DNA from: Aneurinibacillus uraniidurans
GTDB lineage: Bacteria > Bacillota > Bacilli > Aneurinibacillales > Aneurinibacillaceae
NCBI RefSeq assembly: GCF_028471905.1
Contig: NZ_CP116902.1
Coordinates: forward strand, 842,501-906,500
Length of the DNA stretch: 64,000 nt
Direction: 5' to 3'
The translations under genes and the position numbers were made by a program. Below are positions 10,301 to 19,525 of this stretch, piece by piece (position 1 is the stretch's first letter; every line of letters starts with the position of its first letter). The notes beneath the pieces are model-generated. The model ran no database searches, had not been told where the DNA came from, and saw only the letters and a program-made list of their open reading frames with translations.

Positions 10301-11223
10301 AAAAACCAGAATTACTCTGTACAGCTGCGAACCTTGATGAGCTGGTGCAGATGATGGATGCCGGCGCTGATGCGATAAGCATTGGGCATGAGCGTTTTGG
10401 CTTGCGTGTGGCGGGTAACTTCTCACTCGATGAGATTCGCGAAGCCGTGAAGTTGGCGCATGCTCGCAGCGTAAAAATTTATGTATCGGTAAATGCTGTG
10501 TTGCACAATGCTGATCTAGAGGAATTACCGGACTACTTGAAAGCACTCGATGAGATCGGTGTCGATGCGGTCGTGTTTGGTGATCCAGCCGTGGTTATGA
10601 CGGCACGTCAAGTCGGTTTGAAAGCGCCGCTGCACTGGAATGCAGAAGTGCTGACAACGAACTATGAAACGATGAACTACTGGGGCAGCAAGGGTGCGAC
10701 CCGTGCATTTGTCGCACGTGAGTTAAACATGGATGCGATTATCGAAACGAAAGAAAATGCGGACGTAGAAATTCAAGTACAGGTGCACGGGGCGACATGT
10801 ATTTTTCATTCCCGCCGTGATCTTGTGACAAACTATGAGAAGCACAAAGGTGAGGAAGCCGCACGCCCTGGTCTGGATCGTGGATTGTTCATTACGGAAG
10901 AGAAGCGGGATGAGCTCCAGTATCCGATCTATGAAGACCGAAACGGTACCCATATTATGAGTTCCGAAGACATCTGCATTCTAGAGTACCTGGATGAGCT
11001 GATGGATGCGGAGATTGACAGTTTCAAAATCGAAGGCATTATGAAGGATGCAGCATACAATGCCAAAGTCGTGGCGATCTATCGTGCTGCAATTGATACG
11101 TATATGGAAGATCCAGCTGCATTTCAGGATAAAACAGCAGAATGGATGAAAGAGATTGAGGCCATCCAGCCAGCTGAACGTGAACTGACGACAGGTTTCT
11201 TCTTTAAAGAGCAAGTTTATTAA
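10297..11223 (+). CDS. trhP1: tRNA U34 hydroxylation protein TrhP1 (peptidase U32 family, YrrN)
   Basis: 308 residues of the U32 family. It has a TIM-barrel-like N-terminal part (ADAISIGHERFGLRVAGNF, YVSVNAVLHN) and the C-terminal block DSFKIEGIMKDAAYNAKVV. In B. subtilis YrrN and YrrO are the prephenate-dependent TrhP1/TrhP2 pair that forms 5-hydroxyuridine at wobble position 34. This member lacks most of the cysteine cluster seen in the following gene. GTG 10297 is chosen because GGGGGGA precedes it and it overlaps the trmR stop. Despite the family name, protease activity is not implied. Confidence 0.88.
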   Translation: MKKPELLCTAANLDELVQMMDAGADAISIGHERFGLRVAGNFSLDEIREAVKLAHARSVKIYVSVNAVLHNADLEELPDYLKALDEIGVDAVVFGDPAVVMTARQVGLKAPLHWNAEVLTTNYETMNYWGSKGATRAFVARELNMDAIIETKENADVEIQVQVHGATCIFHSRRDLVTNYEKHKGEEAARPGLDRGLFITEEKRDELQYPIYEDRNGTHIMSSEDICILEYLDELMDAEIDSFKIEGIMKDAAYNAKVVAIYRAAIDTYMEDPAAFQDKTAEWMKEIEAIQPAERELTTGFFFKEQVY

Positions 11224-11237
11224 TCGAGGTGATCCGA

Positions 11238-12533
11238 ATGACGGAATCAAATACAAGTAAAATCATCACACCGCGCGGACCAATTCTGCAAAAGCCAGAA
11301 GTGCTGGCACCAGCCGGTAATTTGGAGAAGTTGAAATATGCGGTTCGCTATGGTGCAGATGCCGTATATATTGGCGGCCAAAGTCTTGGCTTGCGGGCAA
11401 ATGCCGATAACTTTTCTTTCGATGAAATGAAGGAAGCAACCGAGTTTGCCCACGCTCACAATGCAAAAGTCTTCGTCGCAACGAACATCATTGCGCACAA
11501 TGAAGACTTGCACCAGGTAGATGAGTTCATGCGCAACTTGCAGCGTGCAGGCATTGATGCCATTATCGTGGCAGACCCGGCACTTATTCAGCGCACGAAG
11601 CAGGCAGCTCCGGATCTTGAACTGCACTTGAGCACACAGGCATCGACAACGAACTGGCAGACGGTGCAGTTCTGGAAAGAGGAAGGCGTCAGCCGGGTTG
11701 TACTGGCACGTGAAGTGTCTGTACAAGAAATCCGTGAGATTAAAAAGCATGTTGACATCGAGATTGAAGCGTTCATTCATGGTGCGATGTGTATTTCGTA
11801 CTCCGGGCGCTGTGTGTTGTCTAACCACTTTACCGCACGTGATTCGAACCGTGGTGGCTGTTCCCAGTCTTGTCGCTGGCAGTACGACATGTTTGAATCC
11901 CTGCCAAAAGAAGAGGCTGCACTCGGACAGATCGGCAAAAAAGCATTGCCGATGTTTGGTGAGGAAGATCCGATGTTTACAATGAGTTCGAAAGACATGT
12001 GTATGCTCGAATACTTACCGGATATGATCGACGCTGGCGTGGACAGCTTCAAAATCGAAGGCCGTATGAAAAGCATTCACTATGTAGCGACTGTTGTAAA
12101 CCAGTACCGTCGTGCTGTTGATGCCTACTGTGCGGACCCGGACAACTACAAGCTGAGCCCAGAATGGATGGAAGAAATCTGGAAAGCGTCACACCGTTCG
12201 ATGACAACAGGCTTCTTCTATGGAACACCAGCTGAAACCGAGCAACTGTTTGGTGAGAATGAGGACATTCCACAGTATGATTTTGCTGGGCTTGTGCTCG
12301 ATTACGATGCGGAAACAGGCATCGCAACCATTCAGCAGCGTAATAAATTTAGCGTTGGTGATACGATCGAATTTTTTGGTCCGAAGATGGATCGTTTTAC
12401 GCAAACAATTGGTGAGATGTGGAATGACAAAGATGAGAAAATCGAGTCTGCTCCACATGCGATGCAAATTGTGAAGATGCGGGTAGACCGTCCTGTGGCA
12501 CAACACGACATGATGAGAAAAGAGAAAAAGTAA
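11238..12533 (+). CDS. trhP2: tRNA U34 hydroxylation protein TrhP2 (peptidase U32 family, YrrO)
   Basis: 431 residues. The N-terminal barrel (VLAPAGNLEKLKYAVRYGAD) is followed by the U32 signature, which includes EAFIHGAMCISYSGRC and the cysteine cluster SNRGGCSQSCRWQY, likely iron-sulphur ligands. A C-terminal beta-rich domain (about 335-425) follows. It works with TrhP1 to make ho5U34, which TrmR then methylates. ATG 11238 is preceded by GAGGTG. It is 14 nt after trhP1 and ends the operon at a strong terminator. Confidence 0.9.
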   Translation: MTESNTSKIITPRGPILQKPEVLAPAGNLEKLKYAVRYGADAVYIGGQSLGLRANADNFSFDEMKEATEFAHAHNAKVFVATNIIAHNEDLHQVDEFMRNLQRAGIDAIIVADPALIQRTKQAAPDLELHLSTQASTTNWQTVQFWKEEGVSRVVLAREVSVQEIREIKKHVDIEIEAFIHGAMCISYSGRCVLSNHFTARDSNRGGCSQSCRWQYDMFESLPKEEAALGQIGKKALPMFGEEDPMFTMSSKDMCMLEYLPDMIDAGVDSFKIEGRMKSIHYVATVVNQYRRAVDAYCADPDNYKLSPEWMEEIWKASHRSMTTGFFYGTPAETEQLFGENEDIPQYDFAGLVLDYDAETGIATIQQRNKFSVGDTIEFFGPKMDRFTQTIGEMWNDKDEKIESAPHAMQIVKMRVDRPVAQHDMMRKEKK

Positions 12534-12542
12534 TACGGTTTA

Positions 12543-12604
12543 CGCCCCCTTCTGTTTCGGCAAGACTGATGATAACAGTCTGCGTCGAAACAAAGGGGGC
12601 TTTT
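12543..12604 (+). terminator. terminator after trhP2
   Basis: A long hairpin whose outer arms are GCCCCCTT and AAGGGGGC, with extra inner pairing (TGTTTCGgc... / ...cgTCGAAACA) and a short TTTT tail. The next gene begins only 3 nt after it. The GGGGG of its 3' arm is the only ribosome-binding sequence available to that gene. Confidence 0.8.
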
Positions 12605-12606
12605 GT

Positions 12607-14400
12607 ATGTCGATTTCGCGGAAGAAGCGGCGTATTTTTATCGTGGGGCTTTTATTTACGTTTCTTTACACTGGAATTATCAGTCATCTGGCGTGGATTC
12701 AGGTTGTGGCAACGCGATCGTTCTCGCCGCATCATGTTGATTTGGTCGAGCGAGCGGTAGCCCAGCGACGAGAGAAGCTTGTGCTTAACAGTGGGCGTGG
12801 CATGATCTATGACCGACAGGGGACTCCGCTGACTGGAGAAGAAAAAGTAGGTCTGGCGATATTTCCGCTTGTCCGGTATGATCTTGAGAAAAGTGGAAAA
12901 GTTGATAAGCTTGCCCGTATTCTTGGGATGACAGAGACGGAAGCATTTCAGTTGATTAAAGAGCGGAAACATGCAGGATTTTGGGAGGATGGATCAGGGA
13001 GTGTCGTTGCACTTCGACCAGAGCAGGCAAGGGAGATACAGGCACTTAGTATTGCTGGTGTATTGCCGCTTCCGGTTACGGCTCGCTATCCAAAAGATGA
13101 ACTTGCTCCCCATATCATTGGCTATATTGGACAGAACGCGAAGCTCATTCAGGAGAAATATATGGATGATGTGCAGAGTGGCGCTCTTCACCCAAACAGC
13201 AAGATTGGGGTTGCTGGACTAGAGCGGACCTTTCAACCTTTTCTTGCTGGTGTCGGGGAGAAGTCTGTTTCGTACTATGTAGACGGGCGTGGGAATCCAT
13301 TAAATGGTCTTGATATTCGGATGAATGAGGCACAAAATTCTTTTTATCCACTGTCAGTTATGACTACGCTGGATCGAACCATACAGCAAAAAGTAGAAGA
13401 AGCATTGCAGGCATCTCCGCTTCGAAAAGGAGCAGCGGTCATTCTGGATGTCGGAACGAGAGAAGTGCTTGCGAGTGCCTCGAAGCCGAACTTTGACCCG
13501 TCTCGTCCAAATCCAGGGACGAATGATTGGCAGAACCTTGCCATCAAGCAGACCACACCTGGCTCGATTTTTAAAATGGTAGTAGCGGCAGCGGCGCTTG
13601 AAGAAGGACTCGTTAAGCTCGATGATCATTTTGTATGTAAGGGGCAATACGGCAAGTACGGATTTACTTGCTGGAAGGAAGGAGGGCACGGCGAGCTGAC
13701 GTTTGCGGAGGCGTTTGCCGATTCATGCAACATTACGTTTGCGGAGGTAGCAAAAAAAGTTGGGCCAGAGAAGCTTGAACTGTATGCCCGCAAGCTGGGA
13801 CTGAATCAGGAAATTGGCTGGCAGAAGATGCCGTTCTATAAGCTTGGGTTGTTCCGACAATTCGATGGGGAAGAGAGGGGACGCGTGTTTGCACAGGATC
13901 GTCCTGTTCAAGATGAGGGTGTGTTAATTCAGACAGGAATCGGACAGCGGGATGTACAGTTGACCCCGCTGCAGGCAGCGAACATGGCAGCGATTATCGC
14001 GGGAGGTGGACAAAAGCAAAAGGTAAAAATCGTCCAGTCTATTAATTATCAAAATGGCACGACCTTTTATCGCTTTGAAGACCGCCCGCTTGATGGTGGT
14101 ATGATCTCGCCGGAGACAGCGAGTAAGCTGCGTGGTCTTATGGAAGGGGTAGTGGATCACGGTACAGCTACCATGCTGAGAAATTTACCGTGGAAAGCCG
14201 CAGGCAAAAGCGGAACGGCTCAAATTACAGTAAACGGGGTAGCACGCAATAATCAATGGTTTGTCGGGTATGTACCGCGTGAGAATCCAAAGTATGCCAT
14301 CGCTATACTGGCGGCAGACCAGCCGACGAAAGGCGTGAATGAAGCAACAAAACTGTTTGGAGAGATTGTAACCCGGATGGCACAGACAGAGAAGAAATAG
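12607..14400 (+). CDS. class B penicillin-binding protein (PbpI/YrrR-like transpeptidase)
   Basis: 597 residues. An N-terminal anchor (about 10-32) is followed by a PBP dimerisation region (GRGMIYDRQGTPLTGEE, IGVAGLERTF). The transpeptidase domain has the active-site SIFK (Ser about 320), SCN (about 372) and KSGT (about 533). The protein cross-links peptidoglycan outside the membrane. The B. subtilis gene in this place is pbpI (yrrR). The start ATG lies directly after the upstream terminator hairpin, whose G-run is probably its Shine-Dalgarno. This may restrict translation to transcripts that read through or start within the hairpin. Confidence 0.92.
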   Translation: MSISRKKRRIFIVGLLFTFLYTGIISHLAWIQVVATRSFSPHHVDLVERAVAQRREKLVLNSGRGMIYDRQGTPLTGEEKVGLAIFPLVRYDLEKSGKVDKLARILGMTETEAFQLIKERKHAGFWEDGSGSVVALRPEQAREIQALSIAGVLPLPVTARYPKDELAPHIIGYIGQNAKLIQEKYMDDVQSGALHPNSKIGVAGLERTFQPFLAGVGEKSVSYYVDGRGNPLNGLDIRMNEAQNSFYPLSVMTTLDRTIQQKVEEALQASPLRKGAAVILDVGTREVLASASKPNFDPSRPNPGTNDWQNLAIKQTTPGSIFKMVVAAAALEEGLVKLDDHFVCKGQYGKYGFTCWKEGGHGELTFAEAFADSCNITFAEVAKKVGPEKLELYARKLGLNQEIGWQKMPFYKLGLFRQFDGEERGRVFAQDRPVQDEGVLIQTGIGQRDVQLTPLQAANMAAIIAGGGQKQKVKIVQSINYQNGTTFYRFEDRPLDGGMISPETASKLRGLMEGVVDHGTATMLRNLPWKAAGKSGTAQITVNGVARNNQWFVGYVPRENPKYAIAILAADQPTKGVNEATKLFGEIVTRMAQTEKK

Positions 14401-14422
14401 CTAGAAGTAGGGAGGGAGAGAA

Positions 14423-15118
14423 ATGAAACAGACGCTTAGTCGGATGACCAACAAGCTGTCGCCAGGTGGTAGCTTAAGTGTGGTGCTCACGGTTGGGGCT
14501 GTTTTAGCTTTGCTGTTGTTATTTATTTCAACTGCGATTGTAGATGAGGTATTAGAACAGGAAACAGTGCAATTTGATCAGATGGTATATGGTTGGCTGC
14601 ACCAGATGCATAGTGCGGCAATCACTGCTGATGTAATTTTTTTGACGAACATGGGGTCAGCATTTCGCCTGATTCCGATTTATGTGTTGATTGTGATCAT
14701 GCTCTTGATCTGGCGGAAACGGGAAGAAGCGCTTATGTTGACGTTTGCCCTTGGTGGAGGCGGAGCGCTCAATTATGTTTTGAAGCAGATATTCCGCCGC
14801 AGTCGCCCGGATGTGGAGCATCTGGTAGAAGCGGGGGGATATAGTTTTCCGAGTGGGCATGCGATGGTGTCGTTTATTTTTTACGGAATGCTTGCATATT
14901 TAGTCTGGTACTATTTGTACGAGTATCCGGTCTGGCGTTATCTGATTCCTGCTTTGCTTGTTTTGCTTGGGATTAGCATCGGCATTAGCCGTATATATCT
15001 TGGGGTGCATTATGCAACAGATGTTATTGCTGGGTTCACGATCGGGGGAATCTGGTTGATTGCTTGTATTGTCGGACTTCGGGCACTGCATTGGTATAAG
15101 GAAAAGCAAAGCAGTTGA
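14423..15118 (+). CDS. PAP2 family membrane phosphatase
   Basis: 231 residues with about six membrane segments. All three PAP2 motifs are present: KQIFRRSRP, FPSGHAM and SRIYLGVHYATD. The His residues act as nucleophile and acid. The family dephosphorylates phosphatidate, phosphatidylglycerophosphate or undecaprenyl pyrophosphate, and the substrate cannot be told from sequence. Its position 22 nt after a penicillin-binding protein suggests lipid-carrier recycling. GGGAGGGAG precedes the ATG. Confidence 0.92.
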   Translation: MKQTLSRMTNKLSPGGSLSVVLTVGAVLALLLLFISTAIVDEVLEQETVQFDQMVYGWLHQMHSAAITADVIFLTNMGSAFRLIPIYVLIVIMLLIWRKREEALMLTFALGGGGALNYVLKQIFRRSRPDVEHLVEAGGYSFPSGHAMVSFIFYGMLAYLVWYYLYEYPVWRYLIPALLVLLGISIGISRIYLGVHYATDVIAGFTIGGIWLIACIVGLRALHWYKEKQSS

Positions 15119-15200
15119 ACGTATGCGCTTTCTGCTTTGTTTTGTTATAATGGGAAATGGTTAGACAAGCTAGTAAGCACCCATATAAGGAGTGACAAAC

Positions 15201-15944
15201 ATGAGTGAAGCAGTACATACACTGGAAGGCTGGTTTGCCCTGCATGATTTTCGGACGATTGATTGGGTAGCATGGGGAGCCGCTACTGAAGCAGAACGCC
15301 AGGAAGCGATTGAAGAGTTGATGGCGTTTATGAATGATTGGACCGATATGGAAGAAGCGAAACAAGGAAGCAGTACCGCATTTACCGTAGTCGGTCATAA
15401 GGCTGACATTGCGTTTATGCATCTGCGCCCAACGCTCGAAGATATTGAAGAAGTCGAGAATGAATTTAATAAAACTGCATTCGCATCGTATACGGTTCGC
15501 GACTATTCATACGTTTCCGTTGTTGAGCTGAGCAGTTACATGTCACAGGAAGCAGACCCGATGCAGGACCCTGCGATTCGAGCACGTCTGTATCCGGCTC
15601 TACCGAAAACAAAACATGTATGCTTCTATCCGATGAATAAGAAGCGTGAAGGTAACGATAACTGGTACATGCTTAGCATGGAAGAGCGCCGCGGCATGAT
15701 GCGCAGCCACGGCATGATTGGGCGCTCGTACGCTGGTCGCGTGACCCAGATTATTACCGGTTCTGTCGGTTTTGATGATTGGGAGTGGGGCGTGACGCTG
15801 TTCTCGGATGACCCGATCACATTTAAGAAGCTCGTATACGAAATGCGTTTTGATGAAGTGAGCGCACGCTTCGGTGAGTTTGGTTCATTTATCATCGGCA
15901 ATCGCCTGACGAATGAGCGCCTGCCAGAGTATCTTTCTATGTAA
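15201..15944 (+). CDS. chdC: coproheme decarboxylase (HemQ)
   Basis: 247 residues of the chlorite-dismutase-like family. It contains [15 protein letters not shown] at the N-terminus, [13 protein letters not shown], and the heme-binding [17 protein letters not shown]. In Gram-positive bacteria this enzyme oxidatively decarboxylates coproheme III to heme b, the final step of the coproporphyrin-dependent route. ATG 15201 fits AAGGAGTG; an in-frame GTG at 15192 lies inside that site. It has its own downstream terminator. Confidence 0.94.
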   Translation: MSEAVHTLEGWFALHDFRTIDWVAWGAATEAERQEAIEELMAFMNDWTDMEEAKQGSSTAFTVVGHKADIAFMHLRPTLEDIEEVENEFNKTAFASYTVRDYSYVSVVELSSYMSQEADPMQDPAIRARLYPALPKTKHVCFYPMNKKREGNDNWYMLSMEERRGMMRSHGMIGRSYAGRVTQIITGSVGFDDWEWGVTLFSDDPITFKKLVYEMRFDEVSARFGEFGSFIIGNRLTNERLPEYLSM

Positions 15945-15959
15945 GTCCTATAAAGAAAG

Positions 15960-16006
15960 GAGCGGTCTTAGAAATCGTGTGTAACGATTGAGACCGCTTC
16001 TTTTTT
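15960..16006 (+). terminator. terminator after chdC
   Basis: AGCGGTCTTAGAAATCG pairs with CGATTGAGACCGCT across a short loop and is followed by TTCTTTTTTT, a typical rho-independent terminator. Confidence 0.85.
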
Positions 16007-16066
16007 TATCTGGGCGGGCATTTTCTAACGTGTAGTAGAGATGCAGAAAAGGAAGTTCCTCAGAAC

Positions 16067-16810
16067 CTATCGTGACATAGCCTCTGCTATGCTAGGGTAT
16101 TCCTTAAACGTAAGTCCGGCAGGTAGAGGAATCGTAAATGTTTTGTTCGAAAACTTCGGATTTACCTCAAACTTTGTAGCAATTTGTAAGACATTATTTG
16201 GAGATGTTTGTTTTACCCAAATTCCTGTGGCTGTATCAATCCAGATATCACCCGCTGGCATTCCCTCATAAGTAGAAGTAAAATGATAAGCCATACGACC
16301 GTTGATTTTTTCTTGGTTTTCATAGACGTACGTGGTTCCGTGTTTACTTGCTTCTTCTAGTCCGTCTATATCTCTAATAAACGTGAATGTTTTCGTATCT
16401 TTCACTTTTATAGCTTTTTTATTTAATGGTAGATACGGGGTATACGCATAAAACCATTGTTTATCATACAAATTGTAAAGGGTAGAACCTTGATTTATCC
16501 GCTTTTCTCCTGTTGGACTGGTTACGACCTGGCTCATCATTTGGGATTTGAGTAGCACCTTGGATTGCTTCACATCTGCCCAGTATTCATTTATGCTTTC
16601 AAGTTCATTTTTCGGATTATATACTTTGTATTCAACGTAATAGGATGACGGGAGCGGGATTTTCTTTAATGTTTTTATAATATCTTGAGTTGATTGTGTA
16701 GATTGTTGTTTGGAGAGAGCTGGTGATTTGTCTTCGGCTAATGCAAGAGGAGATGAAACAAGACCAAGCAAAATTGTGGCTGTTAAAACGGACGTAAGTT
16801 TTTTCTTCAT
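16067..16810 (-). CDS. secreted protein, outer-membrane-lipoprotein-sorting-like fold
   Basis: 247 residues. A clear Sec signal peptide (MKKKLTSVLTATILLGLVSSPLALA, cleavage after ALA) is followed by a Gln/Thr/Ser-rich spacer and a beta-strand-rich domain (YYVEYKVYNPKNELES, MPAGDIWIDTATGIWVKQ). The alternating strands and the phrase GDIWIDTATGIWVK resemble LolA/DUF4367-type lipid-binding folds seen in Bacillus lipoproteins and sporulation proteins. There is no lipobox. The function is not established. AGGAGG lies before the ATG. Confidence 0.7.
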   Translation of the reverse strand: MKKKLTSVLTATILLGLVSSPLALAEDKSPALSKQQSTQSTQDIIKTLKKIPLPSSYYVEYKVYNPKNELESINEYWADVKQSKVLLKSQMMSQVVTSPTGEKRINQGSTLYNLYDKQWFYAYTPYLPLNKKAIKVKDTKTFTFIRDIDGLEEASKHGTTYVYENQEKINGRMAYHFTSTYEGMPAGDIWIDTATGIWVKQTSPNNVLQIATKFEVNPKFSNKTFTIPLPAGLTFKEYPSIAEAMSR

Positions 16811-17010
16811 GATAAAACCTCCTAATGATTTGTAACACCATTTATTTCAACAGGTAAATATCTATTTTATAGTTACTTTTACATATATTACAAAAAATTA
16901 AGAAGTACGTATCAGAGGATTCTGTTCAGGAGTAAGGCAGAGGATCAGGCATTAACGGTTGCGTGTAGGGACGCTCAATTCGGCATTCAGTTTTGCTATA
17001 ATTAAATAAA

Positions 17011-17041
17011 AGAGGCTGGGGACAATCGTCCTCAGCCTCTT
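17011..17041. terminator. terminator downstream of namZ
   Basis: AAGAGGCTG / CAGCCTCTT hairpin with a short loop. It lies 25 nt past the stop of the - strand namZ gene and is A-rich at its left flank (T-rich as read on the - strand). Confidence 0.7.
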
Positions 17042-17065
17042 AGTACATAACGGGATAGTATCTGA

Positions 17066-18271
17066 TTACTGATACAGCAAATAGTTCTTGCGTTCTTCTT
17101 TAAACTTCTTCAATCCTGGTGCATACTTTGCCTCGATTTGCTGCGGTGTTAGTCCTTGCAACAAGTACTGACCAATCTTATCCGTACCCATGATCTTATC
17201 AAACATTACAATTTCCTTGCCGCTGCGTGGTACTTTGAAATTGTTTAACTTGTGTGCATACGCAAGCGCATAAATACCAGTGCGTGCCGGATTGAATGTG
17301 TGATAGTTCGTGATGTTTAAACGTACACCGCCTGAGCTGCCACGCTTTTCAGCTATGAACGTTACACCTGGTAGTTTCGCACCGTTCATCAATGCCGCAT
17401 ATTTTTTCGAATCAATGCCTTTGCCACCAATCCAAGTGAATGGACCATCCTGGAATATCCCCGTTCCCTCACCGAGACCAGTTGCATTATAACCAAATAC
17501 AGACTGCATGTTTGGCATAAGCGGTGAACTTTGTACCCATTTCAGCCCCGTATCCTGGAAGATCATATTGCGCGTATAGCCTTCCATCGGTACGACAGAT
17601 AGATTCGCTTTAATTTTCCGGTTAAAGAAGTAAGCGAGTTCTCCTGCGGTCATGCCGTGTGTCATCGGCAGGTTGTCTACCCCGACGAATGTTTTGAATT
17701 TATCTTCTAGCACTGGACCATCGACAATTGTGCCGCCGAGTGGGTTCGGGCGGTCCAGAATGACAATCGGGATACCAGCTTTTTGTGCGGCCACCATACA
17801 ATAGTTCATTGTCGACATGAATGTATACGAACGAGCTCCGATATCCTGCATGTCAAATACAAGCACATCTACATTTTTAAGCATAGCCGGTGTCGGCATG
17901 CGAGTCGTTCCATACAAACTGTATACCGGGATTTTAAGGGTCGGATGTGTGTAAGATGTTACATACGCTCCTGCTTTTGCTTTGCCATCGAGTCCGTGTT
18001 CTGGGCTGTACAGCGCGGTAAGTGAAGCACCGGGATAGGAGGCTAGCACATCTATCATGCTGACTCCCTTACTGTTGACACCTGTTTGGTTCGTAATTAA
18101 TCCGATACGTTTGCCGTCAATGAGATGAGAATACTTCTCTAGTAAAATATCATCGCCTAACTTAAAAGAGGATGTATCGGGTGCTTGCGGTGCAACAGAA
18201 GCTGATGCAGGCAGGATCATCCCTATAAGCAGTACGATTAGTGCCGTAAGCACTGACAACCATTTTTTCAT
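17066..18271 (-). CDS. namZ: exo-beta-N-acetylmuramidase NamZ (DUF1343)
   Basis: 401 residues with a Sec signal peptide (LTALIVLLIGMILPASASV). The DUF1343 domain contains GKRIGLITNQTGV, YSPEHGL, VLVFDMQDIGARSYTF and GIPIVILDRPNPLGG. In B. subtilis the family member NamZ (YbbC) releases terminal N-acetylmuramic acid from peptidoglycan fragments and is secreted for cell-wall recycling. Here it stands alone, without the nagZ/amiE neighbours found in Bacillus. GGGAGAAAG precedes the ATG. Confidence 0.92.
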   Translation of the reverse strand: MKKWLSVLTALIVLLIGMILPASASVAPQAPDTSSFKLGDDILLEKYSHLIDGKRIGLITNQTGVNSKGVSMIDVLASYPGASLTALYSPEHGLDGKAKAGAYVTSYTHPTLKIPVYSLYGTTRMPTPAMLKNVDVLVFDMQDIGARSYTFMSTMNYCMVAAQKAGIPIVILDRPNPLGGTIVDGPVLEDKFKTFVGVDNLPMTHGMTAGELAYFFNRKIKANLSVVPMEGYTRNMIFQDTGLKWVQSSPLMPNMQSVFGYNATGLGEGTGIFQDGPFTWIGGKGIDSKKYAALMNGAKLPGVTFIAEKRGSSGGVRLNITNYHTFNPARTGIYALAYAHKLNNFKVPRSGKEIVMFDKIMGTDKIGQYLLQGLTPQQIEAKYAPGLKKFKEERKNYLLYQ

Positions 18272-18457
18272 TCTTTCTCCCTGCTTTCCTTTATGTATAT
18301 AACTTGATTATACGTGGATTCATTTCATCTTCCTACCAATTTGGCATGGAATCATTCAAAAGTTCTATGAGATTTTTCGAGAAGAATGAAACTTGTGTGA
18401 CAAGTACCTCGTATAAAAAATCAATGAGAAAACTATGATCGAGGGGGATAATCTCTT

Positions 18458-19441
18458 ATGTTTAAAAAGTTTATGGCCAAGATCGGCATTGGTTCTGCAA
18501 AAGTGAATCTCGTTTTGCATAAAGACGGCTGTGAGATGGGACAGACTGTAACAGGTGATTTGATGATTGAAGGTGGGTCGGTTGAGCAAAGGATTAACCG
18601 GCTGGATGTTGATTTCATGCTGAGTATTCGGACGAAACAAAAAGAATACGTACACCGTGTAGCAACCATTCCGATGTCAGGAGCGTTTGTCATCGGCGCA
18701 TCTGAGCGCAAAGTGCTGCCGTTCTCGTTTGTATTGCCGCCTGATTTACTCGTAAGTGCGCCATCTGTGGCATACTACTTCACGACACATCTTGATATTG
18801 CTGATGGAGTGGACAGTGGTGATCGCGATTATCTTCATGTACTCATGCCGCATCATTTGGCTAACACGGTCGAAGCGTTTCGTTTGCTTGGCCTAATGGA
18901 AAAGCCGAACTCGCGCAAATTTGATGGCTATACACAGCAGTTCGAATTTGCCCCAACTACGATGTGGCGCGGTCAGGTCGAGGAAGTAGAATTTGTGGCG
19001 GCAATGGAGCCAGATGGCATTCGTTTGCTGCTGGAAGTCGATCTGTATTCTTTCGGACGTGAAACGGAGCTGCGCCGTGACGTATACATTCCAGCGGAGA
19101 CAGCGGGTCAGGTGCAGGCACTTGCTGATTATTTACACAGTATGATTGATGAGATGATTGCAAATCCGCAGATGTATATGCATGTGCGCGATTACTTTGG
19201 CCGAGGACACCATCATGATTATCAGAGCTATGGTGCTAACCGCTACGGTGGGTTTGCCGGAGCATTGGGAGGCGTGGCTGTTGGAATGCTTGGTGGCATG
19301 ATCCTTTCTGAAGTCATGGGAGATTTCATGGAAGATGCGCTTGGGGGAATTGGCGATATCGGACAGGAATTGGAGTCTGCGGCAGAAGACTTTGGTGGCG
19401 ATTTGTTTGATGGTGGATTTGACTTTGGTGACGATGAATAA
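18458..19441 (+). CDS. Spo0M-like sporulation control protein
   Basis: 327 residues. Residues 1-230 match the SpoOM family (PF07070) with an arrestin-like fold: KIGIGSAKVNLVLHK, VTGDLMIEGGSVEQRI, VLPFSFVLPPDLLVS, YYFTTHLDIADGVD. Spo0M affects sporulation onset and cell shape in B. subtilis. The C-terminal 100 residues are different: a Gly-rich hydrophobic patch (YGGFAGALGGVAVGMLGGM) and an acidic tail (GGDLFDGGFDFGDDE), which could contact membranes. It is followed by a TelA-like gene, probably on the same transcript. Confidence 0.88.
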   Translation: MFKKFMAKIGIGSAKVNLVLHKDGCEMGQTVTGDLMIEGGSVEQRINRLDVDFMLSIRTKQKEYVHRVATIPMSGAFVIGASERKVLPFSFVLPPDLLVSAPSVAYYFTTHLDIADGVDSGDRDYLHVLMPHHLANTVEAFRLLGLMEKPNSRKFDGYTQQFEFAPTTMWRGQVEEVEFVAAMEPDGIRLLLEVDLYSFGRETELRRDVYIPAETAGQVQALADYLHSMIDEMIANPQMYMHVRDYFGRGHHHDYQSYGANRYGGFAGALGGVAVGMLGGMILSEVMGDFMEDALGGIGDIGQELESAAEDFGGDLFDGGFDFGDDE

Positions 19442-19525
19442 AAGCTCGTAAAAATAGCGATACAAGTAAGAATCAGGTATGTGTTAGGCGGATACTTACA
19501 CAGGCGTTACGAAGGAGGGAATTCC

